DNA of 64,000 nt. It comes from Vicinamibacterales bacterium (GTDB lineage: Bacteria > Acidobacteriota > Vicinamibacteria > Vicinamibacterales > UBA2999). The position numbers and the translations under genes were made by a program. Where the stretch lies: positions 248,001-312,000 of the forward strand of contig JBAZYO010000006.1 of assembly GCA_041659285.1 (NCBI GenBank), given 5' to 3'. The notes below the pieces were generated by a model. The model was not told the DNA's origin. It ran no database searches and saw only the letters and a list, made by a program, of their open reading frames with translations. The first letter of the stretch is position 1; each line of letters begins with the position of its first letter. Positions 17,091 to 25,547 of the stretch are shown piece by piece.

Positions 17091-18907
17091 GGGTTCGTCG
17101 CAAAGTAACCGATCACCGCATCCGCTGTCTTGGCGCCCACCACGCTGGCGAGCTCCTCGCGCGTCGCCCGGCGCACCCCCGACAGGCTGCCGAAGGTCGT
17201 CAGCAGCGTCTTGCGGCGGCGCAGCCCGATGCCGGGGATGCCGTCCAGTTCGGAGCGCAGGTCCCGCTTCGTCCGCGACAGCCGGTGGAAGGTGATCGCG
17301 AACCGGTGCGCCTCGTCTCGGATGCGCTGCAACAGCCGCAGCGCGGCGCCATGCGGATCCAGGGCGAGCGGCGCCATGCTGTCGCGCGTGAAGATCAGCT
17401 CTTCCTTCTTGGCCAGGCCGACCGCCACCAGGTTCGACAGTCCCACGGTCTCGAGCGCCGCGTAGGCCGCGTTCAACTGGCCCTTGCCACCGTCGATCAC
17501 GATCAGGTCCGGGAACGGCCCGCCGTTCTCCAGCACGCGCGCATAGCGCCGGCGCACGACCTGTTCCATGGCGGCAAAGTCATCAAGGAACGTGCCGGGA
17601 GTCTCCCCGCCCGCGATCTTGAATTTTCTGTACTCCGACGGCTTCATCCGCCCGTCGTCACACACCACCATCGACGCCACGGTCTCGCTGCCCTGGATCG
17701 TGGAGATGTCGAAGCAGTCAATCCGACGAGGGAGTTTCGGCAGCCGTAACGCCGACTGCAACACTTCCAGCGCGTCGAAGTTGGCGGTGGCGTTGGCATC
17801 GAAGCGCGTGCGGTAGGCGAGCGCGGCATTGCGCATCGCCAGTTCCAGCAGGCCCTTCTTGTCGCCGCGCTGGGGCACGACGATGCGGACCTTGCGATCC
17901 GCCTTTTGGGTGAGCCAGGCTTCCAGCAGGTCCTGCTCGGCCACCAGCACCGGGATGTGGATATCCGGCGGCGGCGCCTGGTCCCAGTAGAACTGCTGAA
18001 TCGCGGCTTCGACCACCTCGCTGTCCGACTCGCCGCCTTCCACGGCGTCGGTCACGAACTCGACGCGCTCGATGACGCGGCCGCCGCGGACCAGGAACAC
18101 CTGCACCACCGCGCCCTTGGCGCCCAGCTTCACGCCAAACACGTCGCGATCGCCGAGCTCGGCCGACGCCATCTTCTGCTGGCGTTCCCGCATGGTTTCC
18201 ACGGTGCGCATGGCGTCGCGCAGGTGGGCCGCCTCTTCGAAGCGCTCGTCCGAGGCCGCTGCCATCATTCGCGCCCGCAGTTGATCCGCGAGTTCGTCGT
18301 TGCGGCCCTCGAGGAACAGCCTGGTATCCGCCACCGCCACGGTGTACTGCGCGGGCGAGCAGATCGCGGCGACGCACGGCGCCAGGCAGCGCTTGATGTC
18401 GTACTCGAGGCAGGGCCGGTGCCGCTGCCCGGTGATCACCTCGTTGCACGATCGGATGCCGAAGATCTTGTGCGTGAGGGACATCGTCCGGCGCGCGAAT
18501 TTGGCCGGCAGGAACGGGCCCGCATAGACATTGCCGTCACGCTCGACAGAGCGGGCCACCAGTACGCGCGGGAAGGCCTCGGCGGTGGTCAACTGGAGGT
18601 ACGGGTAGTTCTTGTCGTCGCGCAGCAGGATGTTGAACTTGGGCGACCGCTGCTTGATCAGGTTGTTTTCGAGCGCCAGCGCCTCGACCACCGAGTCGGT
18701 GACGATCACTTCGAGGCCGGCGACCTCGTCCAGCAGGGCGTTGGTCTTGGGGCTGCTGCCGTAGGCGCCCAGGTACGAGCGCGTGCGGTCGCGCAGGGCC
18801 CGCGCCTTGCCGACGTAGATGGTCTCGCCCTGGGCGTTGTAGTAGAGATAGACGCCCGGCTGTTCCGGCAGCCGGGCGATCTGATCCTTCAGATCCTGGA
18901 TGGGCAT
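17087..18907 (-). CDS. uvrC: excinuclease ABC subunit C
   Basis: A 606-residue UvrC. The GIY-YIG nuclease domain begins with LPEQPGVYLYYNAQGETIYVG and KARALRDRTRSYL; a Cys-rich stretch (CNEVITGQRHRPCLEYDIKRCLAPC) follows. The UVR domain is DERFEEAAHLRDAM, the RNase H-like endonuclease domain contains CFDISTIQGSETVASMVV, and the tail has helix-hairpin-helix motifs (LDGIPGIGLRRRKTLL). With UvrA and UvrB it makes the dual incision in nucleotide excision repair. The ATG sits in the arm of a perfect hairpin (18906-18923), and no other ATG or GTG fits the family start. It heads the long leftward operon. Confidence 0.96.
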   Translation of the reverse strand: MPIQDLKDQIARLPEQPGVYLYYNAQGETIYVGKARALRDRTRSYLGAYGSSPKTNALLDEVAGLEVIVTDSVVEALALENNLIKQRSPKFNILLRDDKNYPYLQLTTAEAFPRVLVARSVERDGNVYAGPFLPAKFARRTMSLTHKIFGIRSCNEVITGQRHRPCLEYDIKRCLAPCVAAICSPAQYTVAVADTRLFLEGRNDELADQLRARMMAAASDERFEEAAHLRDAMRTVETMRERQQKMASAELGDRDVFGVKLGAKGAVVQVFLVRGGRVIERVEFVTDAVEGGESDSEVVEAAIQQFYWDQAPPPDIHIPVLVAEQDLLEAWLTQKADRKVRIVVPQRGDKKGLLELAMRNAALAYRTRFDANATANFDALEVLQSALRLPKLPRRIDCFDISTIQGSETVASMVVCDDGRMKPSEYRKFKIAGGETPGTFLDDFAAMEQVVRRRYARVLENGGPFPDLIVIDGGKGQLNAAYAALETVGLSNLVAVGLAKKEELIFTRDSMAPLALDPHGAALRLLQRIRDEAHRFAITFHRLSRTKRDLRSELDGIPGIGLRRRKTLLTTFGSLSGVRRATREELASVVGAKTADAVIGYFATNP

Positions 18908-18923
18908 CGGCCTTCAGGCCGAT
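18906..18923. repeat. hairpin repeat overlapping the uvrC start codon
   Basis: ATCGGCCT and AGGCCGAT pair perfectly around a TC centre. The uvrC ATG (18907-18905) lies in one arm. A TACGAT hexamer precedes it on the minus strand. The same CTTCAG centre occurs at 794 and 24105 with different arms. Confidence 0.75.
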
Positions 18924-18934
18924 CGTACCATGCC

Positions 18935-21900
18935 CTACCAGTAGACCTTCAGGCCAAGCTGGATCTCGCGGGGCGATCGGGTGGCGATCAGCTGGCCGAA
19001 GCGGTCCGACGCGACCTGGCACGTGGTCGTGGACACGGTGCAGGTGTTGTCGATGCCGCCGACGTTCGGGTCCGCCAGCCACTGCCGCTGATCGAACGCG
19101 TTGATGAGCTCGGCACGCACCTGCACCCGGACCGTCGAGGCCGGGTAGAAGTTCTTCGACAGGTTGATGTCCCACTGGTGACGACCGGGCTGGCGGAACG
19201 GCGCGCGCCCGGAGTTGCCGAACGTCCCTGCCGCCGGCGGCGCGAAGGCCGCGGGGTTGAACCAGTACGGAATGCCGTTGATGTACTGCTCGCCGGCGTT
19301 GATCGAGCCCACCAGGTCGGCAAACACGCCGCGGCGGAAGGTGTCGCTCGACACCAGGATGCGCGACACCGGCTGGCCCGAGCTGACGTTGACGATGCCG
19401 GCAACCTGCCAGCCGCCGAGCACCGCCCTGGCGAGCGTGCTGCCGGACTTGAAGAAGGGCAACTCGTAGATGTAGCTGGCATTGAAGATATGCCGGCGAT
19501 CGGTCCGCGCATCGGCATAGTCGGCATCCGGGTTGAGCGGATCCTGCGGGATGTCCACTGCGTCGCGATCGTTGGTGGCATCGGTGCGATTGCGGCTGAG
19601 GGTGTAGTTCAGCGTGGCGCTGCCGCCCCGCTCCCCGCCCTCGTACTTGAACGACGTCAGCAGGCCGTGGTACCGCGACCGCGCCGTCGTCTCGCGGTAG
19701 GTGATGGTGCCGTAGGACTGGTATGGCCGGGCCGCGTTGACGGCGCCAGGGGTGACGGCCTGCAGCGCGACCACCGCTGCCGGCTGCGGCAGGTTGATGT
19801 CGGTGGGCCGGATCAGGTTATCTCCGCGGCTGCCCACGTAGCTGACGTCGATGGCGGCATCACTCCAGAGGCGCCGGGCCACGCCGACGTTCCACTGCAT
19901 CATCCGCGGGTTCTTGAAATCGGTGGCGGTCCCGATGATCGTCCGCACGCCCGTCGTCGTCGAGGTCTGGCCGGACGCCGGGTTGCTCAACGTCGGATTG
20001 GTGAAGGTGACGTTGTTGACGATGGGCGGCATCGTGAAGGCGTTCTGCTCGAACGTGCCGACCAGCGGCTGGTCGTAGTAGATCCCGAAGGAACTGCGGA
20101 CAATCGTGTTGCCCTCGCCCGAGAGGTCCCACGCCACGCCCGCCCGCGGCTGCAGGCCATTCTTCTGGAACTCGTAGATGGCGTCGCCGTACGGCGAGTT
20201 GACGCCGGCCTGGATGATGCCGTCGAGCAGGTTGCCTCGCGTCCGGTCGATCAGCGTGCCGGTGGCGTTGGCAAACGGCGGCGCCGCCGCGGCGGTGTAG
20301 GCGCGCGGGTCGAACGTAACGAGCAGGTTGTTGGTGTCGGTGATCGGCGGATAGAGCGAGTACCTCACCCCGTAGTCGATGGTGACGTTCGAGCGCGGGC
20401 GCCAGGTGTCTTGCGCGTAGAACTCGAACCGGTTGAAGCGCAGGTGCATGTCGATGTCGCGCTCCGCTTCGGTGTAGCTGCACCCGGTGCAGACGCCGTT
20501 GGCGTTGCCGCGCAGGAAGCTCTGGAACGCGGTGGGGCCGTTGGTGGTGGCCACGAACGAGAAGCCACCCTGGCTGCGGCTGGCGGCGTTTTCGTTCTTC
20601 TGCTCGAAGGTCATCAACCCGCCGGCCTTGAAGCCATGGTTACCCTTCTGCCACGAGAAGTTGTCGGTCACCGTGTGGTTGAGGTACTGGATGCGGAACA
20701 ACTGGTTGGCACCCAGCAGGCTGAGGCCCGCGACCTCGATCACCGGCATCTGCCCGGACGCGTTCTCCGGAAAGATCTCGGGAATGGTGAGACCGTAGTC
20801 CGAGCGGCGGTTCCTGGTGCCGTCGGGATTGGTGGACGAGATGTTGTTGCTGCTGAAGTGGTAGTGCAGTTCGTTCAGCTTGTCGCCCAGGATGCTGCGC
20901 AGGCCGAACGCCGCCACCTGGCCCGGAATCGCGGTGTCGGTGGTGGCGATGCCCGGGATCGGCGTGCCGAGGAACAGTCCGCCCAGCTCCCGCGTTTCAC
21001 TCAGGTCGTGCGTGTACCGCCCCCACAGACGTTGCGACGCTGACAGATCGAAGTCCACGCGCACCACTTCTTGCCGCGTGTTGTTGATGCTGGGTGAGCT
21101 GACCAGGTAGCGGCCGGCCGCTCCCGCCGCCAGCGGCGGGCTGTTGGGCGTCGGGTATCCGGCGAGCAGCCGCACGGCGTTGGGGTCGCGCTCGGCCGGT
21201 GGCACGTAGTTGGGGCTGGCGGGGTCGGTCAGCCACTCGGGGTTCGGCACCGTCGCCGTCAGCGACGCCGGCGCCCGCGTGATGCGCCGGAATTCCTGCG
21301 ACCAGAAGAAGAACAACCGCTCCTTCGACTTCAGGGCCGGCCCGCCCAAGGTGTAGCCGAAGTTGTTGTAGCGCAGGTACGGCGGGTTGTCGCGCACCGC
21401 GGGGGCGGTGCTCTGCTTGCGGAAGTAGGAGTTGCTGTTCAACTTGTCGTTGCGAAAGAACTCGTAGCCGCTGCCCGAGAACTTGCTCGTGCCCGACTTG
21501 GTCACCACGTTGATGATGCCGCCGCCCGACCGCGGCCACTCGGCGGAATAGCTCGAGGTGATGATCTTGAATTCCTGGATCGACTCCAGCGTCGGCGTCG
21601 ACAGCAGCGTGATGTTGCTCCCGACGTCGACGTTACTGACGCCGTCGACGAGCCAGTTGACAGCATTGCGGCGGGCGCCGTTGATCGACAGGCTCATCAC
21701 GCTGGTCAGCCCGACGCCGACCTCGTCGGCCAGGTCGCTGGAGACGCCCGGCGCCAGTTCCGCGAGCTTGGCGAAGTTGCGGTTGTTGATCGGCAGTTCC
21801 TGCACCTGGCGGGCGCTGATCAGGCTTTGCACGGCGGTCGTCGCCTGCACCATTTGCTGGCCGGTCACCTGGACGACTTCGGCGACGCCGCCGGCCGCCA

Positions 21901-22234
21901 GCGTGGTGTCGATGACCACGCGGTCGTTGACCGACAACCTTACGCCCTGGACGACCCGCGACTGAAAGCCGGGCAGCGCGAAGGACACCTCGTAGTCACC
22001 CACCGGCAGCAGCGGCGCCACGTACTGGCCGTCGCCCGACGTGGTGCGCTCAAAGATGCGGCCGGTGGCCAGGTGCCTGACCACCACGACCACGCCGGGC
22101 AGCACGGCCTTGCTCTGGTCGGTGACGGTGCCGATGATGGTGGCGGTGGTTTCCTGGGCGTGAGCGGCGGACGGGACCAGGGCAACCAGGAGCAGGAACA
22201 GGCAACAACACAGGTCAACCCGAGAACGGCGCAT
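18935..22234 (-). CDS. TonB-dependent receptor with N-terminal carboxypeptidase-like regulatory domain
   Basis: About 1099 residues. A signal peptide (MRRSRVDLCCCLFLLLVALV, cleaved near AHAQ) leads into a carboxypeptidase regulatory-like beta-sandwich (GTVTDQSKAVLPGVVVVV), a plug region with NVVTKSGTSKFSGSGYEFF, and a long outer-membrane barrel ending in GLKVYW with an aromatic last residue. This Acidobacteria-rich class usually takes up oligosaccharides or peptides; the substrate is not evident. The ATG at 22234 follows a strong GGAGG; the longer frame upstream is not needed. The gene stands alone, 28 nt downstream of nothing but uvrC on the same strand. Confidence 0.9.
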   Translation of the reverse strand: MRRSRVDLCCCLFLLLVALVPSAAHAQETTATIIGTVTDQSKAVLPGVVVVVRHLATGRIFERTTSGDGQYVAPLLPVGDYEVSFALPGFQSRVVQGVRLSVNDRVVIDTTLAAGGVAEVVQVTGQQMVQATTAVQSLISARQVQELPINNRNFAKLAELAPGVSSDLADEVGVGLTSVMSLSINGARRNAVNWLVDGVSNVDVGSNITLLSTPTLESIQEFKIITSSYSAEWPRSGGGIINVVTKSGTSKFSGSGYEFFRNDKLNSNSYFRKQSTAPAVRDNPPYLRYNNFGYTLGGPALKSKERLFFFWSQEFRRITRAPASLTATVPNPEWLTDPASPNYVPPAERDPNAVRLLAGYPTPNSPPLAAGAAGRYLVSSPSINNTRQEVVRVDFDLSASQRLWGRYTHDLSETRELGGLFLGTPIPGIATTDTAIPGQVAAFGLRSILGDKLNELHYHFSSNNISSTNPDGTRNRRSDYGLTIPEIFPENASGQMPVIEVAGLSLLGANQLFRIQYLNHTVTDNFSWQKGNHGFKAGGLMTFEQKNENAASRSQGGFSFVATTNGPTAFQSFLRGNANGVCTGCSYTEAERDIDMHLRFNRFEFYAQDTWRPRSNVTIDYGVRYSLYPPITDTNNLLVTFDPRAYTAAAAPPFANATGTLIDRTRGNLLDGIIQAGVNSPYGDAIYEFQKNGLQPRAGVAWDLSGEGNTIVRSSFGIYYDQPLVGTFEQNAFTMPPIVNNVTFTNPTLSNPASGQTSTTTGVRTIIGTATDFKNPRMMQWNVGVARRLWSDAAIDVSYVGSRGDNLIRPTDINLPQPAAVVALQAVTPGAVNAARPYQSYGTITYRETTARSRYHGLLTSFKYEGGERGGSATLNYTLSRNRTDATNDRDAVDIPQDPLNPDADYADARTDRRHIFNASYIYELPFFKSGSTLARAVLGGWQVAGIVNVSSGQPVSRILVSSDTFRRGVFADLVGSINAGEQYINGIPYWFNPAAFAPPAAGTFGNSGRAPFRQPGRHQWDINLSKNFYPASTVRVQVRAELINAFDQRQWLADPNVGGIDNTCTVSTTTCQVASDRFGQLIATRSPREIQLGLKVYW

Positions 22235-22329
22235 AAGGCACCCTCCAGGTGAAAGCGTAGTCCAAAACCGCGGGGCCATGTGCGCGCCTTGTGAAGGCGC
22301 CGGTCATCGGCTACGCTTAGGCCCGTCCC

Positions 22330-23082
22330 ATGACCTTCACTGGCGCGATTGGCGCCGTCTGCATGTTCCCGCTGCGGGCCATCATCAACCTCTCGGTGGC
22401 CCTCGGCATTCATCCCAACGTCCTGACCCTGATCGGCGTGCTGATCAACGTGGTGGCCGCCTGGGCGCTGGCCGTCGATCGGTTCGCGCTGGCCGGCGTG
22501 ATCATGATCGTCGCCAACATCTTCGACTTCATCGACGGCAAGGTGGCGCACCTCACCGGCAAGCAGTCGGAGTTCGGCGCCTTCTGGGACTCGACGCTGG
22601 ATCGCTTTTCCGACCTGGCGCTGTTCACCGGGCTGATCTGGCTGTATGCCGAGTTGGGCCGCAACGGCTATGTGCTGATCGCGACCCTGGCCCTGATCTT
22701 CTCGATCATGACCAGCTACGCCAGGGCCCGCGCCGAGTCACTGATCCAGAAATGCAAGGTCGGGTTCATGGAGCGCCCCGAGCGGATCGTGCTGTTCATG
22801 ATCGGCGCCTTCACCGACCGCATGGCGGGCGTGCTCTGGGTGATCCTGGTGCTGTCGATCATCACGGTGAGCAACCGGATTCACTACACCTACCTGGCGC
22901 TGAATAAGAAGCCGATGCCCGCGGGGCTGTTCGCGCGCTTCTTCTTCTGGCGCGACGAGCGCGCCACGCTGCCCTACGACATCTGGGTGATCGCAATCCT
23001 GGCGTTCGTGTGGCTGGTGCCGCCCGACTGGATCAGCGACCCGACGGCGGCCGGCATGGGACTGCTCGGCTACCTGAGGTAG
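22330..23082 (+). CDS. CDP-alcohol phosphotransferase family membrane enzyme
   Basis: A 250-residue polytopic membrane protein. The catalytic CDP-OH-P signature is nearly complete at residues 69-91: DG-KV-A-H, eight residues, G-AFW-D-STL-D. The arginine that normally follows the alanine is histidine here (H74). These enzymes displace CMP from CDP-diacylglycerol or related donors with an alcohol such as inositol phosphate, glycerol phosphate or serine. The pattern FGAFWDSTLDRFSD resembles inositol-phosphate-type members, but the acceptor cannot be assigned. TACGCT precedes the start by twelve bases. It is divergent from the TonB receptor. Confidence 0.8.
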   Translation: MTFTGAIGAVCMFPLRAIINLSVALGIHPNVLTLIGVLINVVAAWALAVDRFALAGVIMIVANIFDFIDGKVAHLTGKQSEFGAFWDSTLDRFSDLALFTGLIWLYAELGRNGYVLIATLALIFSIMTSYARARAESLIQKCKVGFMERPERIVLFMIGAFTDRMAGVLWVILVLSIITVSNRIHYTYLALNKKPMPAGLFARFFFWRDERATLPYDIWVIAILAFVWLVPPDWISDPTAAGMGLLGYLR

Positions 23083-23146
23083 CGGCGGCTCTCTTCTTCG
23101 ACTTCTTGATCGGCTTGTAACTACCCCACACGGCTTTCCGGGCCAT
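23033..23146 (-). CDS. possible 37-residue basic protein
   Basis: An ORF too short for usual thresholds, overlapping the 3' end of the phosphotransferase gene on the other strand. It has GGAGG four bases before its ATG and a lysine-rich sequence beginning MARKAVWGSYKPIKKSKKR. The W-G-S-Y...P-x-K-K spacing faintly recalls the small ribosomal protein bTHX. The last 13 residues look non-native. It lies just downstream of Ku on the same strand. Real coding is uncertain. Confidence 0.3.
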   Translation of the reverse strand: MARKAVWGSYKPIKKSKKRAAATSGSRAVPCRPPSGR

Positions 23147-23158
23147 TGATCCTCCAAC

Positions 23159-23179
23159 GGCACCCCTGACAGGGGTGCC
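23159..23179. repeat. hairpin repeat directly after the Ku stop codon
   Basis: GGCACCCCT and AGGGGTGCC pair perfectly over nine bases around a GAC loop, next to the flank CTACGATGCC that contains the Ku stop. No T-run follows, so it may act as a stabilising 3' hairpin rather than a true terminator. A decayed relative with the same flank is at 26173. Confidence 0.75.
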
Positions 23180-24061
23180 CTACGATGCCTTGCGTTTCTT
23201 CGCGCCGTTCCTGGCCACCGACTTGAGGCTGGTGACCTTCTTCGACGCGACCTCTGAATCGGCTTTCGCCGTCTTCTTCTTGCCCGAGCTCACCTGATCC
23301 AGGCTCTTGCGGAGTGCTTCCATCAGGTCCACGACCTTCGGCGGCGCCTGTTCTTCCGGCGCCACGAACTCCTCGCCGGCGATCTTCGCGTCGATGATCG
23401 CGCGCAGGCCTTCCTGGTATTCGTCCTTGTAGTCCGAGAGGTTCAGGTCGCCCTCGATGCTCTCAATCACCTGGCGCGCCAGCTTCATCTCGGCCGGGTT
23501 GACCTCGCCGCGCACCTCGCGCAACTCGTCGATCGCGTCGATGGTCCGGATCTCCGCCGCATGGTGCAGGGTGTACATGACCATGCCCTGCTTGTGCGGC
23601 TTCACCGCCACCAGGTATTCGCGGCCGTGAATGGCGACCTTGCCGATGCCGGCCTTGCCCTGCATGCCCTCGCGCATCACCGCGTAGGCGCCGGCGGCCA
23701 TCGGCCCTTCGGGCGCCAGGTAGTAGGCCTTGTCCACGTACATCGGGGCCATCTGGTCTTCGTCCGTGAACTGCATCAGGTTGATGACCTTGGTCGACTC
23801 GGTCTTGACCTTGGCGATGTCTTCCTCGTCCATCACCACCCAGCGGCCCTTCTCGAACTCGTAGCCCTTCACCACTTCGGCGGCCGTGATCTCACGCTCG
23901 CACTTCGGGCACCACTTCTTCTGCTGGATCTTGGTCTGGCACTCGGCGTGGAGCTGGTTGAACGAGATCGTCGCGCTCGACTCGGTGGCGGGATAGACCC
24001 GCACCGGAATGGTGACGAGGCTGACCTTGATGTAACCCTTCCAGGTTGGACGTGCGGCCAT
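23180..24061 (-). CDS. ku: Ku protein for non-homologous end joining
   Basis: A 293-residue bacterial Ku homodimer subunit: it begins ARPTWKGYIKVSLVTIPVRVY, has the beta-barrel core with VKGYEFEKGRWVVMDEEDI and YYLAPEGPM, and a lysine-rich C-terminus (KKKTAKADS...KKRKAS) that in other Ku proteins aids DNA sliding. CPKCE at about residue 50 may hold a metal. Ku binds double-strand ends and recruits the ligase LigD; no ligD is in the window. The ATG at 24061 follows GGGAGA. The stop codon is within the flank of a hairpin repeat. Confidence 0.93.
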   Translation of the reverse strand: MAARPTWKGYIKVSLVTIPVRVYPATESSATISFNQLHAECQTKIQQKKWCPKCEREITAAEVVKGYEFEKGRWVVMDEEDIAKVKTESTKVINLMQFTDEDQMAPMYVDKAYYLAPEGPMAAGAYAVMREGMQGKAGIGKVAIHGREYLVAVKPHKQGMVMYTLHHAAEIRTIDAIDELREVRGEVNPAEMKLARQVIESIEGDLNLSDYKDEYQEGLRAIIDAKIAGEEFVAPEEQAPPKVVDLMEALRKSLDQVSSGKKKTAKADSEVASKKVTSLKSVARNGAKKRKAS

Positions 24062-24104
24062 GGGTGGTCTCCCTCTTATCGGCCCGTTTGGCAGTCGGAG
24101 TAGC

Positions 24105-24122
24105 ATCCGCCTTCAGGCGGAT
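24105..24122. repeat. hairpin repeat between Ku and the DUF5673-like gene
   Basis: ATCCGCCT and AGGCGGAT pair perfectly around a TC centre. It sits upstream of Ku on the minus strand, between the two genes. Its CTTCAG centre is shared with 794 and 18906. Confidence 0.7.
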
Positions 24123-24126
24123 AGAC

Positions 24127-24160
24127 ACTTCACAGATCTACGCGGATTCGCGCGTATCAC
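24127..24160. repeat. dispersed ACACAGAT-type repeat (partial copy 2)
   Basis: TTCACAGATCTACGCGGATT matches half of the dispersed element. It encodes the last residues and stop (TRESA, TAG) of the membrane protein gene at 24138. Confidence 0.5.
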
Positions 24161-24707
24161 GCGTGCCGAGGTGCAGCCCCGGCCCCTCGTCGAACGCGAT
24201 GGTATGGCGGCCAATCTCCTCGCGCAGCAGGTGCCGCACTTCTCCGAGGTGCGGGCCTGGGACGGTCAACCGCCGGGCCAGCGCCTTCTGCCGCGACGCC
24301 AGCACCAGCGTGTCGCCGCTCTTCCACGTCAGGCCGCCGATGTCTACATAAGGCATGAAGCCGCTGTCGGTCCAGATGCCGTCCCGGTAGAGCCCGGGCC
24401 GGATGCGCGCGGACAGCGGCAGCAGGTAGCCGTAATACACGAACATCATGGCAATGCCGAAGAGCGACGCGAACCCGCGGGGCATGCGATACGCGGTGAC
24501 CAGCAGGAGGACGCCCAGCATCACGCCGATGGCGAGATTGATGGCGTAGAACGGCGGCTTCGGCGGCGCCCACGACAGCACCACGTCGCGGCGGCGGCGC
24601 ATCCAGGTGACGAGCTGCCACCCGACGCGAAGGTCAACCATGACGAAGAGCACACCGAGAGCGAGGAGGGATTGCCGTAACGCACCGGCAAGCTCCTCGG
24701 CGCTCAT
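24138..24707 (-). CDS. membrane protein, DUF5673-like
   Basis: A 189-residue protein. Helices are visible near residues 10-33, 52-72 and 78-98, followed by a soluble part with GIWTDSGFMPYVDIGGLTWKSGDTLVL and a helix LGEVRHLLREEIGRH. That order, a 'GI...f.pw.dI...w' stretch after two helices, fits the uncharacterised DUF5673 family; function unknown. The ATG overlaps the tdk stop by 4 nt, so the two are co-transcribed. The last few residues come from a dispersed repeat. Confidence 0.65.
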   Translation of the reverse strand: MSAEELAGALRQSLLALGVLFVMVDLRVGWQLVTWMRRRRDVVLSWAPPKPPFYAINLAIGVMLGVLLLVTAYRMPRGFASLFGIAMMFVYYGYLLPLSARIRPGLYRDGIWTDSGFMPYVDIGGLTWKSGDTLVLASRQKALARRLTVPGPHLGEVRHLLREEIGRHTIAFDEGPGLHLGTRDTRESA

Positions 24708-25330
24708 CGCGCCTCGGCCTTGGTGGCGTCGGCCTCGACGGCCTTGGCCTTGGCTTCGTCTTCGCGCGAGAGGGTGGGATCGAAACAGTGCCGGCAGCGC
24801 GCCTCGTAGGTGCCGGTCGCGCCGAGCAGCACGCGGTCCTGGCTGTGCACCAGGCGCTGCGTGTGGTTGGCCGGGTTGCCGCACACCATGCAGATGGCGC
24901 GGGTCTTGGTGATGTACTCGGCGATAGCCAGCAACTGCGGCATGGGCTCGAAGGGCTTGCCGAGGTAGTCCTGGTCCAATCCGGCGACCACCACGCGCAC
25001 GCCGCGCGCGGCGAGGTCCGCGGCGACGCCCGGGAGTCCGGCGTCGAAGAACTGCCCTTCGTCGATGCCCACCACTTCGGTGTCGTGCTTGACCTTCGAC
25101 AGCAGCTCCGCCGCCGTGCGGGCGCTCTCCGACGGGATGCGCAGCTCGCTGTGCGAGACGATGTGGTCTTCGGAGAAGCGGGTGTCAACGGCAGGCTTGA
25201 AGATCTGCACGCGTTGGCGGGCAATCTGGGCCCGGCGCAGCCGGCGGATGAGCTCTTCGCTCTTGCCGCTGAACATGCTGCCGACAATGACCTCGATCCA
25301 GCCGGTGGAGGGGGTGCGGACGACGTCCAT
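24704..25330 (-). CDS. tdk: thymidine kinase
   Basis: A 208-residue type II thymidine kinase. The P-loop is GSMFSGKSEELIRRLRR; VVGIDEGQFFD holds the catalytic acid; GLDQDYLGKPFEPMPQLL is the lasso region; and two CxxC-type pairs (CMVCG and CRHC) bind structural zinc. It phosphorylates thymidine in salvage. The ATG at 25330 is chosen because TATAAT lies exactly six bases upstream with no Shine-Dalgarno: the clearest leaderless promoter in the window. The frame remains open upstream but those codons are repeat sequence. A short alanine/lysine tail extends the C-terminus. Confidence 0.95.
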   Translation of the reverse strand: MDVVRTPSTGWIEVIVGSMFSGKSEELIRRLRRAQIARQRVQIFKPAVDTRFSEDHIVSHSELRIPSESARTAAELLSKVKHDTEVVGIDEGQFFDAGLPGVAADLAARGVRVVVAGLDQDYLGKPFEPMPQLLAIAEYITKTRAICMVCGNPANHTQRLVHSQDRVLLGATGTYEARCRHCFDPTLSREDEAKAKAVEADATKAEAR

Positions 25331-25336
25331 GGGGTG

Positions 25337-25342
25337 ATTATA
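25337..25342 (-). promoter_or_regulatory. -10 element of the leaderless tdk transcript
   Basis: A perfect TATAAT on the minus strand, then CACCCC and the ATG. Transcription would begin at or next to the A of the start codon. Confidence 0.75.
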
Positions 25343-25344
25343 TG

Positions 25345-25547
25345 GGCCGCGCGCCGCTTTGTGCGCGCGGTCGGGCACGCGCCTGCCGGCGCGCGTCGGG
25401 CTCGGCGGCTGCGCCGCCTTGGTGGGGCTCGGGCCTTCGGCCCTCGTGGTTCCCACGACCGAGGCCAAACCCCAGAAGCGAGCGTCAGCGAGCGACCCCT
25501 ACGAGGCCCGCAGGGCCGAGCCCTACGAGGCCGCGAAGCGGCCGAGC
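25345..25547. repeat. cluster of hairpin repeats between tdk and efp
   Basis: The gap is made of consecutive hairpins. Four related units have a constant outer part (ACGAGG and CCGAGCC) with varied arms and a GAA or GCA loop: two point left (25398-25447) and two point right (25499-25547). Between them sits GCGAGCGTCAGCGAGCG. No gene is seen. The block begins at the efp stop codon. Confidence 0.75.

Noticed and set aside
17906..21043. A 1045-codon open frame on the plus strand opposite uvrC and the TonB receptor
   Set aside because: It is antisense to two clear genes and its product is low-complexity, rich in Arg, Gly, Val and His, as expected from the high-GC opposite strand.
24138..24884. 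Longer start for the DUF5673-like gene
   Set aside because: The extra residues lie in the tdk coding region in another frame and are Arg/Pro-rich; the ATG overlapping the tdk stop fits better.
25345..25547. Possible CRISPR array
   Set aside because: Repeat units are hairpins in both orientations with no regular spacers of equal length, and no cas gene is near.
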